Below, piece after piece: positions 1-6,621 of a DNA stretch of 20,710 nt. The DNA is from a virus, in the IMG/VR virus record IMGVR_UViG_3300047324_000134, positions 1-20,710 of that record. One strand, 5' to 3'. The translations under genes were made by a program, and so were the position numbers. Numbering within the stretch: position 1 is the first letter of the stretch; every line of letters starts with the position of its first letter. The notes under the pieces are model-generated. The model saw only the letters and a list, made by a program, of their open reading frames with translations, was not told the origin of the DNA and made no database searches.

Positions 1-603
1 ATGGGGATGACGCAAACCGCATTGGCCAAACGTATAGGCTTCGTGCGCAACTACATATCGATTATTGAGAACGGCAAGGAGCCGTCGCATCGCTTCATCC
101 GTGCGCTGGAATTGCTCGAGCAGGGGCCGGTGCAATATAATGAACATTCCGAACTGGTGCGGGACGAAGAGTACGGGGCCGCGCGGCGCAGTCTGGTCGT
201 CGAGCCGGGCCGTTCAGGCGTCGCGCTCCGGGTGATCCCGCTGCTCTCCTGGGCGCAAGCCGGGACGGCGGAGGCCTGGACTGACCTGGAAGGGCGCGAG
301 GGGTTTGTGGGATTCAACGTGGAGGACCCGAAGGCTGTGGCCGTTCGTATTCGGGGGGATGGCATGGAGCCGCGGTTCCCACAGGGCACGATTGCGATTG
401 TGTATCCCGGTTGGGAAGCAAAGAGCCGCGACCTGGTGATCGCCCGCCTCAAGGACGGGACGGTGATCTTCGCCCGCCTCCATGTGGACGGGAACCATTA
501 CACTTTCATCTCGCTCAATGAGATTTACCCGCCTTTGACAGTGGAAAAGTCCAAGGTTGAGAAGGTGCTCCCCGTCGGAGGCACGTACCAGAGCCACTTA
601 TAA
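1..603 (+). CDS. Phage repressor-like HTH/S24-fold regulator with lost autocleavage residues (5' end probably outside window)
   Basis: Residues 4-29 form a Cro/C1-type helix-turn-helix (TQTALAKRIG, then NYISIIENGKEPS), so the protein should bind operator DNA. The domain starts at the second helix, so the usual first helix is missing and the gene probably begins upstream of the window. Residues 78-198 match the C-terminal LexA/CI (S24) fold: IPLLSWAQAG carries the usual Ala-Gly scissile pair (A87-G88) and VRIRGDGMEP aligns with the nucleophile motif GDSMEP. The catalytic Ser is Gly121, and the position of the general-base Lys in the later VxKRL-like motif is Ala158 (VIFARL). RecA-stimulated self-cleavage should therefore be impossible. 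The domain may serve only for dimerisation. The gene lies just upstream of the late genes on the same strand, where a late regulator is as plausible as a lysogeny repressor. Confidence 0.85.
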   Translation: MGMTQTALAKRIGFVRNYISIIENGKEPSHRFIRALELLEQGPVQYNEHSELVRDEEYGAARRSLVVEPGRSGVALRVIPLLSWAQAGTAEAWTDLEGREGFVGFNVEDPKAVAVRIRGDGMEPRFPQGTIAIVYPGWEAKSRDLVIARLKDGTVIFARLHVDGNHYTFISLNEIYPPLTVEKSKVEKVLPVGGTYQSHL

Positions 604-948
604 CACGGCTTCACGGGGTGTCGCGGCCATGGGGGTGCGGAGGTCGCGGGATGCCTGCCGCCCGTTCGGACGCGCTGTGAGTCCAATATTTTTTAGGGCG
701 CCTTCTATTTTATCCGACGCATCCCCGCATGGGTCCGCGACCCGTGGTTACAACGCTTGCGCGCAATATGGTGCGACAAAGTAAATCGAAGATGCTCTAC
801 CGAAAGCGGAATACAAAATTCGCTTTGCAAAAAAAAGTTACTACCCTCTTGACACCCATAGCGCGCGCGTCGGCCGCGAGAGTGTGTGCAAAGTCAATGG
901 AAAAGAAAGCATTACCTACCGCGTCATTTCGCTCGTCACGATGGAGTC
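604..948. other. Gene-free regulatory gap upstream of the lysis cassette
   Basis: These 345 bases hold no ORF with protein-like composition. The stretch from 660 to 850 is visibly richer in A/T than its surroundings, including a T6 run near 690 and an A8 run near 830. It contains an inverted repeat (803-826) and a perfect TTGACA hexamer at 849-854. I see no good TATAAT box 16-18 bases after that hexamer, so an activator-dependent late promoter, as in Mu, is possible but unproven. The first downstream gene starts at 949. Confidence 0.5.
803..826. promoter_or_regulatory. Inverted repeat, possible operator
   Basis: AAAGCG at 803-808 is the exact reverse complement of CGCTTT at 821-826, and the inner AAT/ATT bases extend the symmetry apart from one extra G. 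The 24-base size and the place between a repressor-like gene and the late genes fit an operator for a dimeric HTH protein. It is not followed by a T-run on the + strand, so it is a poor terminator. Binding by the gene-1 product is an inference. Confidence 0.35.
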
Positions 949-1395
949 ATGCAGCACCCCATCTTTCGCAAAGCTCAATGCGTTTGTTCCATCCTGGTCA
1001 TTGGCGCGGCAACGTTGTTCGAGCCTGCCTGCGGAACCCTTACCGCCTCGCGGCGCGGCGCGCTTCTGGTTGATGCCGGGACTCTCGCCAATATCGCCGG
1101 CACCGCCGCCGCGACTTACTATGGCGGGCCAGCCGCCGGCGAGCTTGCCAGCGCCGGCCTGAGTGCCCTGGGCAGTGTCCTCCAGGGATATGTCGGCAAT
1201 GCCGTTCCCACGTCGGTGGTGCAGGCGACGCCCGGTGTTGCCAACGTGGGAGTCGCGGTAGCCGGCCTCATCGCTCCCAATCACACGGTCACGCAGGCTG
1301 ATGTGAATATCGTCAACCAGGCGGCACAGATCGCGTCGACGCTGAATATCTCCGCGCCCGCGGCTACCGGAACGGCGGGGGCGGGCACGCCATGA
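949..1395 (+). CDS. Putative exported protein or lipoprotein of the lysis cassette
   Basis: The preferred start is the ATG at 949, placed just before a signal-like N-terminus and preceded by GGAG at a short distance. An in-frame ATG at 886 would add 21 unlikely residues. The 148-aa product has basic residues at the front, a hydrophobic stretch at about 11-24 and Cys28 in EPAC-GTL, which could be a lipidation site although Glu at -3 is non-canonical. The rest is rich in Ala, Gly, Val and Thr with low sequence complexity. It sits directly before the holin and muramidase genes, so a spanin-like or other envelope role in lysis is reasonable. I do not recognise a family. Confidence 0.6.
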   Translation: MQHPIFRKAQCVCSILVIGAATLFEPACGTLTASRRGALLVDAGTLANIAGTAAATYYGGPAAGELASAGLSALGSVLQGYVGNAVPTSVVQATPGVANVGVAVAGLIAPNHTVTQADVNIVNQAAQIASTLNISAPAATGTAGAGTP

Positions 1396-1435
1396 AGGCC
1401 GGGTGCGGATTACTTCAACCTTAAAGCTTACTCCC

Positions 1436-1672
1436 ATGGACCTACTAAAACAGATAGGCGTCGGCTATCTCCGTCACGGCCTGACGGCTGCGGCCGGTTA
1501 CCTCTTCGCACATGGCCTTATCCAGCAGGCGGATGAGCAGGTGTTCATTAGCGCATTGCTCGCACTTGCGGGGGTGGCATGGAGCACGATCAATAAGATC
1601 ATTCACGATAATGAGCTGCGGGCCGCCCGGACTGGGCTCCCGCTGGGAACCTCGACCGGCCCTGCCAAATGA
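1436..1672 (+). CDS. Putative holin (Pam3-gp28-like, two TM)
   Basis: This 78-aa protein has two membrane segments (about residues 10-29 and 36-52), an RH pair before the first (GYLRHGLTAAAGYL), a short polar loop, and a second segment ending in VAWSTINKI. This pattern matches small Pam3-gp28-type phage holins known to me. Holins accumulate in the inner membrane and open holes that release the muramidase. Its stop overlaps the start of the muramidase gene by four bases (ATGA), which supports translational coupling and a shared lysis role. The start at 1436 is chosen over an in-frame ATG at 1403 because the family signature begins directly after it; no Shine-Dalgarno sequence is visible. Confidence 0.75.
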   Translation: MDLLKQIGVGYLRHGLTAAAGYLFAHGLIQQADEQVFISALLALAGVAWSTINKIIHDNELRAARTGLPLGTSTGPAK

Positions 1673-2241
1673 AGGAGAATTTCCCGCTCTCACTGGACTT
1701 CGTGCTTCGTCACGAATGCGTTTACGCGCCTGGGCACGAGGACGATCTCGCGTACGTGGTGTGTGAGGATGTCCCCGGGGACGCCGGCGGTTGTACAAAA
1801 TTTGGAATCGATGCCGCGGATCATCCCGATGTGAATATCCGGGACCTCACGCTGGAAGGGGCAACGGATATCTACCGGGAGGGGGAATGGACGCAGTGCC
1901 GGTGCGATGAGTTACCGGAGGGAGTCGACACCGCGGTATTCGATTGCGCGGTTAATAACGGGGTTCACGTAGCGGGCATCCTCTTGCAGCGGGCGGTCAG
2001 GGCGTGCGGCCTTTCGGTGACTATCGACGGCGAGATTGGACCGAGGACTATCAGCGCCGTGGACGAGGTCTGCAAGGTCTCGAAGTGGGGGTTGATCAAT
2101 CATCTGTTGGAATTTCGCCGGCAGCATTACGCCGACATCGTTCTCCTGCATCCCGGGGATGGAGAATTTCTCCAGGGGTGGCTCAACCGTGTGAATGATC
2201 TGGAGCAGTTTGTCGATGGATCGGCGGCGACTACGGCATGA
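1669..2241 (+). CDS. Endolysin, GH108-type N-acetylmuramidase
   Basis: The 190-aa protein has the layout of GH108 muramidases. An N-terminal helix carries the catalytic-type Glu (RHECVY, E16, where the family usually reads EGGY). Then come a D-x-G-G-x-T-x-F/Y-GI motif (DAGGCTKFGI, residues 38-47), a VFDCAVNNG helix, and a C-terminal peptidoglycan-binding part with DGEIGPRTISAV (residues 120-131). It should hydrolyse the MurNAc-GlcNAc backbone. No signal peptide is visible, so release probably depends on the overlapping upstream holin. It has eight cysteines (17, 32, 42, 77, 79, 93, 113, 135), many for a phage lysozyme, which could form disulfides after export. The Gly-Gly after the catalytic Glu is replaced by Cys-Val. 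Confidence 0.85.
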   Translation: MKENFPLSLDFVLRHECVYAPGHEDDLAYVVCEDVPGDAGGCTKFGIDAADHPDVNIRDLTLEGATDIYREGEWTQCRCDELPEGVDTAVFDCAVNNGVHVAGILLQRAVRACGLSVTIDGEIGPRTISAVDEVCKVSKWGLINHLLEFRRQHYADIVLLHPGDGEFLQGWLNRVNDLEQFVDGSAATTA

Positions 2242-2310
2242 ATCGAACCCTTTATATAGGCGGGGCCCGGCGCGGGCACGGCTCGATTCGCCATGGCTGC
2301 AAGGAAAGCG

Positions 2311-2316
2311 AAGGAG
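2311..2316 (+). promoter_or_regulatory. Strong Shine-Dalgarno site (AAGGAG)
   Basis: AAGGAG lies seven bases before the ATG at 2324. It selects that start over an in-frame ATG at 2195 that would overlap the endolysin gene. It is one of the few clear ribosome-binding sites in the window. Confidence 0.7.
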
Positions 2317-2323
2317 CACTGCA

Positions 2324-2776
2324 ATGATAGTGGGCGATCTGAACTTCGAGAATGCGGGGCCGTTCCTTACCGTGGTGATCGGGCTCGTCGTGCTCTTCGG
2401 CTGTCTGGGACTGCTGCTGAGGGTGGGCAATGACGCCAGGGCGTTCTTCGGGCGCCGGCCTCCACTGGACACGGATGTCCGACAGATCGAGGCACGTGTC
2501 TCCCGGCTCGAGCTGGTGATGGAGCGGCTCGCAACGAGGGAGGCGCTGACCCAGCTCGAACGCGATTTCCGCCAGGCCCTCGACGAGAAATTTCACGCGC
2601 TCGACGGGAAACGAAGCCGGGATACCTCCGATCTTCACAAACACGTCGAGTCCACCGCCGGCAATTTCCACAAGCGGCTAAACGATATCTCCGCGGCCCT
2701 TGGCGACGAGATCAAGCGGCTCCCGAATGAAGTTTTCCAGATGCTAAAAAACGCAAGCAACCTCGGTAGTCACTGA
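2324..2776 (+). CDS. Membrane-anchored coiled-coil protein, DUF2730/Mu gp25-like or i-spanin-like
   Basis: The 150-aa product has one N-terminal membrane span (about residues 13-33, FLTVVIGLVVLFGCLGLLL). After it comes a long charged helical region with heptad-like spacing (IEARVSRLELVMERLATREAL, about 55-75) that continues to the C-terminus. This is the architecture of DUF2730 proteins, which in Mu-like phages sit between the lysis genes and the small terminase, exactly as here. An inner-membrane spanin would look similar, and the upstream exported protein at 949 could be its partner. The location supports gp25; the spanin role is inference. A strong Shine-Dalgarno site precedes the start. 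Confidence 0.65.
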   Translation: MIVGDLNFENAGPFLTVVIGLVVLFGCLGLLLRVGNDARAFFGRRPPLDTDVRQIEARVSRLELVMERLATREALTQLERDFRQALDEKFHALDGKRSRDTSDLHKHVESTAGNFHKRLNDISAALGDEIKRLPNEVFQMLKNASNLGSH

Positions 2777-2779
2777 CTT

Positions 2780-3031
2780 ATGCGCGCCACTAACATCCGC
2801 CGAACTGTTCTCGACATTCTCGAGCGGGCGCAACCTTACGCGCTCTCCGAGTCGCAACTCGCGGTCGAGCTGAACGGCGCGGTGCGTCCGCCGGCTGGAA
2901 GAGCTGAGTTTGATGAGGAAATCCTGTTCCTCCAGACGCGCGGCTATATCGCCACCATCCCCGATCCGCTCGATGACCACCTGGTCAAATGGGCAATCAC
3001 AGAAGCGGGCAGGACCATGCTTCGCCAATAG
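2780..3031 (+). CDS. Small winged-helix-like phage protein (Mu gp26 position)
   Basis: The 83-aa protein begins three bases after the previous stop. Its pattern is a helix (IRRTVLDILERAQ), a second helix with SESQLAVELN, then a recognition-like helix (AEFDEEILFLQTRGYIATIPDPL) and a terminal strand-helix (VKWAITEAGRTMLRQ). That resembles a winged-helix domain of the type seen in small genes just upstream of Mu-like terminases. Its role in packaging or regulation is unknown. The start has no Shine-Dalgarno sequence and sits in the context GACTTATG. Confidence 0.6.
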   Translation: MRATNIRRTVLDILERAQPYALSESQLAVELNGAVRPPAGRAEFDEEILFLQTRGYIATIPDPLDDHLVKWAITEAGRTMLRQ

Positions 3032-3058
3032 CTCGCCGAAATCCTGTCGCTCACTTTC

Positions 3059-3640
3059 ATGGCCACTAACCGCAAGATCCGCATGGACTCACATCTAAGC
3101 CAGTTGACTACTGAGCAACAGGATGAAGTGCTCGCGCATTGCGAGGGGATATCGATCGAGGAGGGAGTTTCCTGGTTGAATGCCCGATTCGGCGTCACGC
3201 TGAGCAAACCCGCCCTGAGCCGATGGCTGGGAAGGCGCCGAGTTGAGAGCTCCGTCGCCTCCAGGCTCGAGGAGATTCGCCAGGCGCGCGATCAGGCCAT
3301 GCTTATCGGGAAGGTCGTCGGCACGGCCACCGATATTACCGAGGCCAACATCGTACTCATCGCGCAAGCGGTGTTCGATGAATTGCTGAAAGCTCCTGAA
3401 GAGCGCGATGTGGCCAAGCTGGCGAAGTACATGTCCCTCGGCATCAAGGTCAAGGACCAGAACCTCAAGGCCCGCGCGGGCGACCTCGCGTTCGAACGGC
3501 TTCACTTTGACCAGGCAAGGAAGGCCCTCGCGTTCGCTTCCCGGCTCCAGCGGATAAACGAAAGCGGTGTGGATGAGCGCGCCAAGGTCGAGGAGGCGAT
3601 GGTGCTCCTCTTTGGCAAGCCGGTAACCGTGGAGACCTGA
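3059..3640 (+). CDS. Small terminase subunit, DUF3486/Mu gp27-like
   Basis: The 193-aa protein starts with an HTH-like part (about residues 15-60: TTEQQDEVLAHCEGISIEEG, then LSKPALSRWLGRR). That matches the DUF3486 pattern in which a DNA-binding helix ends with a Ser-x-x-x-Leu-x-Arg-Trp/Tyr motif. A long helical region follows (65-190) with clusters of Lys/Glu/Arg, as expected for oligomerisation and contact with the large subunit. The length is close to that of Mu gp27. The next gene is the large terminase, five bases downstream. The protein should recognise the packaging site and feed phage DNA to the motor. No Shine-Dalgarno sequence is visible. Confidence 0.8.
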   Translation: MATNRKIRMDSHLSQLTTEQQDEVLAHCEGISIEEGVSWLNARFGVTLSKPALSRWLGRRRVESSVASRLEEIRQARDQAMLIGKVVGTATDITEANIVLIAQAVFDELLKAPEERDVAKLAKYMSLGIKVKDQNLKARAGDLAFERLHFDQARKALAFASRLQRINESGVDERAKVEEAMVLLFGKPVTVET

Positions 3641-3644
3641 TTTT

Positions 3645-5150
3645 ATGATGCTCGATCCTTTCCATGTCCCCAGCATGACGGCGGATCAGGTCGCCTCCCA
3701 GGAGGCCGCACTGATCCACTTCCGGCAATATCAGTTGCCTATCTTCTGGTCGGCGCGCGGCCTGCTCCTGCTCCACTGGAGCCGTCAGATTGGCAAGTCA
3801 TTCACGCTTGCCGCGTGGGCGGCGCACCGGGTGGGGACAAATCCCGGGCGCCTGGTCACCGTGCTGAGTAACTCAAAGTCGAATGGAGTCGAGTTCATCC
3901 ATAAGTGCGCGGAGGTTTGCGCGCTCATGCGTCTCGCCTTCGAGCGGGTCGACCTTTCCACTGGCGAGAAGATCGAGAACATGCGCATGGAAATCCGGGT
4001 CACGGTGTCCGGCAAGGCGGGACGGATCATCGTTCTCGCGGCGAATCCCCGCACGGCACGCGGCTTCTCCGGCGACCTGATCCTCGATGAATTCGCCTTC
4101 CACGAGGACAGCGCCGCCATCTGGGACGCCGCGGAACCGATCATCTCAAGCAACCCCGATTACCTTTGCAGAATCGCGAGCACCGGCAATGGGCGGTTCA
4201 ATATGTTCTATAGGATGGCAAACGAATCCTCCCCCTATGCCATCTCCCGCATCCGCCGGAGCGAGGCGTGGCGGATGGGGGTGAAGATATACGACCCCGC
4301 GACCCGCCAGGAGATCACGCCGGAGCAGGCCCGCGCCGCCGCGCTGGACAAGGCCAGCTATGACCAGAACTACGAGTGCGCCTTTAACGATGAGAATATG
4401 GCGTTGCTTACAAACGCACTTATTTCGGCGTGCGAGTATGAGGGGGAGGGGGAGTCGAGCGGAGGCCGGTCGGGAGATTGGCGTTCCCGGGAATGTTTCA
4501 TTTGCTCGCAAGATTGGAGTTATGAGTGCATCGAGTTTCTCCGCGCTTGCAAAGGTCCGCTCGGCATCGGGCTGGATGTAGGCCGCACGCGGGACATCAC
4601 GGTTATCACCATTGGGGAAAGAATCGGTGGCATCCTCTTAACCCGGGCGATCCTGCGCATTGCTTCCATGCGCCTGCCGCAGCAGCTCGACCGGCTCCGG
4701 CCGATCCTGGAAATGGCAAACTTCGGCAGGCTCAGCGGAGACGCCACCGGCCTGGGGCTCGGCCTCGTTGAGTTTGCGCAGGAGTTATGCGGGCCCTACC
4801 GGGCGGAGGCCGTGCAATTCGCCGGTCGCGAGAAGCGCACCATTCGCGGCATCCAGCAGGGCGACTCCGCATTGGTAACCGAACTAATGGCTCTCGACTT
4901 GCTCGAAGTGTTTGAGAACAGGGCCATCCGCGTGCCGTGCGAGATGACTCTGCGCGACAGCCTCCGCAAGCCCGAGCGCATTACCACGGCGGCGGGGGTC
5001 CGTATCGCGGCGACGCGCGATGAATCGGGCCATGCGGACGAATTCTGGAGCATGGCACTTATGGTCCGGGCGCTCAAAGGCGCCAGGGCGACACCATTCG
5101 CGTACGAAGCCGCGGAGGAAGTGGCGACTGCGAAATTCGGCGGGCTATAG
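3645..5150 (+). CDS. Terminase large subunit (Mu gp28-like ATPase/nuclease)
   Basis: The 501-aa packaging motor is clear from its motifs. The Walker A variant is SRQIGKS (46-52), Walker B is LILDE (145-149), and a coupling-type STGNG lies at 179-183. The C-terminal RNase H-fold nuclease carries acidic residues in GLDVGRTRD (D311), GDATGLG (D366) and HADEFWS (D465). It hydrolyses ATP to pump DNA into the prohead and cuts the DNA when the head is full. Between ATPase and nuclease (about 263-302) there is a Ser/Gly/acidic linker followed by a Cys cluster (C284, C287, C295, C302) that I do not associate with the family. The start is ATGATG, with GGAG about ten bases upstream. Confidence 0.95.
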   Translation: MMLDPFHVPSMTADQVASQEAALIHFRQYQLPIFWSARGLLLLHWSRQIGKSFTLAAWAAHRVGTNPGRLVTVLSNSKSNGVEFIHKCAEVCALMRLAFERVDLSTGEKIENMRMEIRVTVSGKAGRIIVLAANPRTARGFSGDLILDEFAFHEDSAAIWDAAEPIISSNPDYLCRIASTGNGRFNMFYRMANESSPYAISRIRRSEAWRMGVKIYDPATRQEITPEQARAAALDKASYDQNYECAFNDENMALLTNALISACEYEGEGESSGGRSGDWRSRECFICSQDWSYECIEFLRACKGPLGIGLDVGRTRDITVITIGERIGGILLTRAILRIASMRLPQQLDRLRPILEMANFGRLSGDATGLGLGLVEFAQELCGPYRAEAVQFAGREKRTIRGIQQGDSALVTELMALDLLEVFENRAIRVPCEMTLRDSLRKPERITTAAGVRIAATRDESGHADEFWSMALMVRALKGARATPFAYEAAEEVATAKFGGL

Positions 5151-5187
5151 CCCATCTTTCGCACACTGAACTGACTTACACCCATAC

Positions 5188-6567
5188 TTGAACGTGAACC
5201 CCGAAACCCGACCCTCCCGCGCGAACGGCAGCCCTGCGGGGCTCCCCGCCACACGGCGCGCTCCCAAGACGGAAACCATGGTGAGCGCCGATGTCGTGCA
5301 ACTCGCGCTTCGGTCCCGCTTCAATCCCCTGCGCGGCCTTACCCCGCAGCTTTTATCCGTCTATCTCGATAACTTCCTTCTTGGCTTCGTGGCCTACGCC
5401 GCCCTCGTGTGGGATCAGATAGAAAAGCGCGACGACGTGATCAGAAACGTGGCGAGCAAGCGCAAGAAAGCTGTCGCCAAGTACAAGCGCAAGTCCTTCC
5501 AGCGCGATCAGACCCCGGAGGCCGCGGCTCACGCGCAGGCGCTCGATGATTTCTACGAGAACATGACGGTAGTCAATGCGCTGGACCAGAACGAGACCGG
5601 CGGTTTTCCTCTCCTGGTCCGCCAGATGATGGACGCGGTGGGCAAATACTATGCAGTGCATGAAATCGTCTGGCAGCCCGGGTGCGCCGGAGGTTCGCCG
5701 GGGCAGGCCGGGCGGGATGACATACTTACGGCGGAACTCCGATTCGTGCCGCTGTGGTTTTTTGAGAATCGGTCGGGACGCCTCCAATTTCTGAAGCTGC
5801 CGCTGGGCGGCGCGAATGGCGAGCCGCTGGAGCCGGGCGGATGGATGATCACCAAGGGCGACGGAATCATGGAGGCCTGCTCGATAGCCTACATGTTCAA
5901 AAACATGCCGCTGAAGGATTGGGTGAGTTACAGCGATAAGTATGGCACTCCCGGCGTGCTGGGACAAACCAATGCCGCGAAGGGAAGCGAAGCAGGCGAG
6001 GCGCTCAAGGCGGCGGTCGCAAGCTTTGGTCAGAACTGGTCCGGCGTGGTGTATGGCGCGGATGGCTCGATCAAGGATCCCATTTCGCTGATCACTGCGC
6101 GGGGCGAAGGCACGCTCCCTTTCCCGCCGCTGGTCGAGCGCATGGACCGCGCCCTGGCCTCGCTGTGGCGCGGCAGCGATCTTTCGACCATTTCCGCGGA
6201 TAACAAGGGAGCGAGCGTCCAGCAGGACGAAAGCGACATCCTCCTCGAAGACGACGCGGCGATGATCAGCGAGACGCTGCAGCTCTATATAGACCGATGG
6301 GTCATCTGGCAAAAGTTTGGCGCCAGACCTTTGGCTTACTCACGCATTGTGGTGCCGGAGTCGAATAACGTGGCCCTCGATCTCCAGATAGATGAGTTAC
6401 TCCTCAAAGCCGGCGCGCGCCTCGGGGAGCGCGAGCGCCTCGAGTACTACGGAAGGCCGCTCATCCGCGAGGACGATCTGCCTCTCCACAATCCCGTGGC
6501 CATTGTGGAGCGGGTTCAGGATATGACTCAAAACCAGACTGTCCAGGCGGAGGACTTGTCCGCGTAA
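5188..6567 (+). CDS. Portal protein, DUF935/Mu gp29-like
   Basis: The protein follows the large terminase and shows the DUF935 pattern. An N-terminal segment (SRFNPLRGLTPQLLSVYLDN) comes first, then a region on non-spent sites with basic residues (ASKRKKAVAKYKRKSF), and then the signature around DWVSYSDKYGTPGVLGQ with downstream VVYGADGSIKDP. The C-terminal part has LLLKAGARLGERERLEYYGRPLI (split: LLLKAGARLG and ERERLEYYGRPLI), as in other Mu portals. It should form the dodecameric ring through which DNA enters. From the TTG at 5188 it is 459 aa, slightly short for the family. The ATG at 5278 (429 aa) is an alternative start. Neither has a good ribosome site. Confidence 0.9.
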   Translation: MNVNPETRPSRANGSPAGLPATRRAPKTETMVSADVVQLALRSRFNPLRGLTPQLLSVYLDNFLLGFVAYAALVWDQIEKRDDVIRNVASKRKKAVAKYKRKSFQRDQTPEAAAHAQALDDFYENMTVVNALDQNETGGFPLLVRQMMDAVGKYYAVHEIVWQPGCAGGSPGQAGRDDILTAELRFVPLWFFENRSGRLQFLKLPLGGANGEPLEPGGWMITKGDGIMEACSIAYMFKNMPLKDWVSYSDKYGTPGVLGQTNAAKGSEAGEALKAAVASFGQNWSGVVYGADGSIKDPISLITARGEGTLPFPPLVERMDRALASLWRGSDLSTISADNKGASVQQDESDILLEDDAAMISETLQLYIDRWVIWQKFGARPLAYSRIVVPESNNVALDLQIDELLLKAGARLGERERLEYYGRPLIREDDLPLHNPVAIVERVQDMTQNQTVQAEDLSA

Positions 6568-6621
6568 CCGCCGCTGGCGAATGCCCGCTCACTTATAAAC
6601 CGCATTTCAACAACAACACAC

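Noticed and set aside
849-854. TTGACA as part of a sigma70 promoter
   Set aside because: No acceptable -10 hexamer lies 16-18 bases downstream, so it was not listed as a promoter by itself.
5353-6312. 319-codon open frame on the - strand
   Set aside because: It lies fully inside the well-supported portal gene and has no recognisable motif.
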